Both the position numbers and the translations under genes were made by a program. This document shows positions 5,126 to 6,642 of a stretch of DNA of 6,642 nucleotides, one piece after another. The notes below the pieces were generated by a model. It made no database searches. It was not told where the DNA came from and worked only from the letters and a program-made list of their open reading frames with translations. Origin of the DNA: Deltaproteobacteria bacterium (GTDB lineage: Bacteria; Desulfobacterota; Dissulfuribacteria; Dissulfuribacterales; S140-46); the NCBI GenBank assembly GCA_015491585.1, contig WFVQ01000236.1:1-6642 (forward strand), written 5' to 3'. Positions within the stretch are counted from its first letter, which is position 1. Each line of letters begins with the position of its first letter.

Positions 5126-6412
5126 ATGTCGGGAAGCCAGGAGAAGAAATCCAGACCGCGGAAACACCTCGACCGGGTCATTGCTCCTGAGCGGGGGCGG
5201 TGGTTGGCTGTACTCCTGGCCTTATGCGTTGCGTTCCTGGTCTTATACAGGTCCGACGGAGCCCCGACCGAGGCGATGGTCTCAAGTCCTGGCACCGTGG
5301 CGCCGGGAGGATTCCGCCGTGCCATAGTGGACAGGGCCGGTGCAGTCCTGGCATACAGCGAGCCCGGCGGGTCTGGATACCAGCGGAGGTATCCATACGA
5401 TCCGCTCATGACGCCGGTGGTGGGTTTCGTGGACGTGTACACCGGCAAGGGGTTGAACGGCATCGAATTCCAATACGACAGCCTGCTGAGATATGATGCC
5501 CCCTCCAGCCTGGCACGCCAAGTCATGGCTCCCCTGGATCACCAGGAGGCAGGCTCCATACCGTTGACTATCGAACGTATGGTCCAGGTCAAAGCGGCCA
5601 GGGCCTTGGCACGCGCGGCAAGGCATTACAGGGCCCCGGCCGGATGCATCGTGGTCATGGATCCAGAAGACGGGGCAGTGCTGGCGCTGGCCCAGGTGCC
5701 TGCGGTGAGAGCTGGCCGCTTCTGGGAAGAGCCGGATGCGGCAGGCCCTTCCTTGGCTGCTGGACTCTACTTCAGACCCCTGGCCATAGCCGCGGCCATG
5801 TTGGAGAGAGAAGAGCATCCCGCCCCCCCCCGCCTTCCGTCGTGGCACTCCGTGTCTGCCACCACATCTCTCCTCACCAAGGGCGGTGACCTCGACAGGA
5901 TGGATGGACAGCCCTCTCTCTCCCTCGTGGCCGCACTGGGTTTCGGACAGAAAACAGGGATCGACCTTCCTGGAGAGAGAGAGGGGTGCATCGACTCGAC
6001 TTCGTCTAGGGGGCTGGAACTGCTCAACAACATAAAGGCCACTCCCCTCCAGATATTGAAGGCCTATGCCATGCTGGAGAACGGGGGAAAGCCCGTCACT
6101 CCGCATCTGCTGCTCAGGCCGGACGGCACCGAGTCTTCTGGAGGGGATGGCGCCAGACAGCGGACCTCGTGGTCTTATGTTGGTGCGCTGTACGAAAATG
6201 CCACTGGCGATGAGCAGCTCACCTTCGTTGGCAAGGCTGGAACAAGTGGCAGATCCCTGGTATTCGTGCTTGCCCTGGACAAGATAAAGAGAAGGAAGAG
6301 CGGCGCGGCCTCCATCATGAACCTGGTGAAGGGCGCCCTGGACTTGGCCCTATCCCTGCCGCGTCTTGACCGCAGTGGAATTATGGCGCTCTATTCGGGC
6401 GGCAGGGAGTAG
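5126..6412 (+). CDS. Compact FtsI-like class B PBP lacking catalytic motifs
   Basis: The gene sits where ftsI (septal transpeptidase) normally lies. The 428-residue protein has a basic tail, one transmembrane helix (about 26-41), and FtsI landmarks: AIVDRAGAVLA (66-76), VVGFVDVYTGKGLNGIEFQYDSLL (98-121, shortened pedestal end), IPLTIERMVQ (145-154), GCIVVMDPEDGAVLALAQVP (173-192), GFGQKTGIDLPGE (272-284) and IKATPLQILKAYAMLENGG (303-321). The active-site motifs are damaged. Aligning FRPLAIAAAML with FKPxxxAAAL, the SxxK site reads LYFR (214-217), SxN is apparently replaced by TTS (246-248), and KTGT reads KAGT (370-373). No SxxK exists outside the cytoplasmic tail. Classical FtsI is about 570-700 residues. 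The frame is uninterrupted, so I favour a structural pseudoenzyme over a pseudogene. It lies 13 bp after ftsL and just before murE. The ribosome site is weak. Confidence 0.85.
   Translation: MSGSQEKKSRPRKHLDRVIAPERGRWLAVLLALCVAFLVLYRSDGAPTEAMVSSPGTVAPGGFRRAIVDRAGAVLAYSEPGGSGYQRRYPYDPLMTPVVGFVDVYTGKGLNGIEFQYDSLLRYDAPSSLARQVMAPLDHQEAGSIPLTIERMVQVKAARALARAARHYRAPAGCIVVMDPEDGAVLALAQVPAVRAGRFWEEPDAAGPSLAAGLYFRPLAIAAAMLEREEHPAPPRLPSWHSVSATTSLLTKGGDLDRMDGQPSLSLVAALGFGQKTGIDLPGEREGCIDSTSSRGLELLNNIKATPLQILKAYAMLENGGKPVTPHLLLRPDGTESSGGDGARQRTSWSYVGALYENATGDEQLTFVGKAGTSGRSLVFVLALDKIKRRKSGAASIMNLVKGALDLALSLPRLDRSGIMALYSGGRE
5823..5831 (+). repeat. Nine-base poly-C tract inside the FtsI-like gene
   Basis: Nine consecutive C residues encode part of HPAPPRLP (about residues 231-238), between the degenerate SxxK and SxN regions. 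FtsI-like sequence continues in the same frame on both sides, so no net frameshift is present in this copy. Such runs are prone to slippage in replication and sequencing. Confidence 0.8.
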
Positions 6413-6415
6413 GAC

Positions 6416-6642
6416 GTGTACTGCAACCACTCTGCGCAGAAAACCATGAATCTCAAAGTGCTTCTCACCGTCGCCGGCCTATATGCTCCGCCTTGTGCAG
6501 ATGGGGTCGAGGTGCGAGGCGTGGCCATAGACTCCAGGACGATTGCGCCTGGAGACCTCTTCGTCGCCGTCAAGGGGGCGTCGTGCGACGGCGCCATGTT
6601 CATAGCCGATGCACTGGCCCGCGGCGCTGCCGCCGTTGTCAC
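6416..6642 (+). CDS. murE: UDP-N-acetylmuramoyl-tripeptide synthetase MurE, N-terminal fragment
   Basis: MurE adds the third amino acid, usually meso-diaminopimelate in Gram-negatives, to UDP-MurNAc-L-Ala-D-Glu. Only the N-terminal UDP-binding domain is present. It shows VRGVAIDSRTIAPGDLFVAVKG, then DGAMFIADALARGAAAVV, the standard start of the Mur ligase family; the ATP-binding GxxGKT/S and central domain lie beyond the window. MurE is preferred over MurF because of the MNLKVLL start and the position right after the ftsI slot. GTG 6416 is chosen because AGGGAG (6404-6409) lies 6 nt upstream. The in-frame ATG 6446 lacks a ribosome site but would give the more usual MurE start. The gene begins 3 bp after the previous stop, implying coupling. 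Confidence 0.88.
   Translation, partial: MYCNHSAQKTMNLKVLLTVAGLYAPPCADGVEVRGVAIDSRTIAPGDLFVAVKGASCDGAMFIADALARGAAAVV

Noticed and set aside
5126..6412. Calling the FtsI-like gene a pseudogene
   Set aside because: There is no stop or frameshift in 428 codons, the non-catalytic landmarks are well kept, and it is tightly packed with its neighbours. This fits a maintained pseudoenzyme better than decay.

Overview
The window looks like chromosomal DNA of a Gram-negative bacterium. An outer-membrane barrel protein of the MipA/OmpV family and a proteobacterial-style DnaK tail (DDDVVDADFEEVK) support this. A compact TtcA-type PP-loop protein and an MltG gene next to the division cluster make a deltaproteobacterial (Desulfobacterota-like) host my best guess. 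No rRNA or full marker set is present, so the lineage stays an inference.

Layout. (1) 1-234 is the 3' end of dnaK, closed by a strong intrinsic terminator. (2) 281-425 is an AT-rich control region with a near-consensus sigma70 promoter, three helically phased TTTGA repeats and a Fur-box-like inverted repeat. It drives a monocistronic MipA/OmpV-family gene (426-1253). (3) A bidirectional terminator separates that gene from a convergent TtcA-like PP-loop ATPase on the minus strand (1315-2043). (4) Divergent from the latter is mltG (2132-3157), the endolytic transglycosylase that ends glycan strands. (5) A 229-bp control region (3158-3386) leads into a classic division and cell wall (dcw) operon: mraZ, rsmH, ftsL, an ftsI-position penicillin-binding-protein-like gene, and the start of murE, which runs off the window.

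The dcw genes are tightly packed: rsmH appears to overlap mraZ, ftsL and the ftsI-like gene are 13 bp apart, and murE starts about 3 bp after it. They probably form one transcript from a TTGACA-17-TATAGT promoter. MraZ boxes (TGGRN at 10-bp spacing) begin on the -10 element and run into the leader, which is an autorepression arrangement. A near-perfect inverted copy of the core operator lies about 190 bp upstream, right after the mltG stop codon.

The most unusual feature is the gene in the ftsI slot. It keeps many FtsI landmarks (DRxGxxLA, GKGLNGIE, GFGxKTGIDLPGE, ATPLQ) in one intact 428-codon frame. However, the active-site SxxK reads LYFR, the SxN site is apparently lost, and KTGT reads KAGT. 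The pedestal domain and the stretch after KTGT are also much shortened. It looks like a compact, catalytically dead class B PBP kept in the divisome operon.
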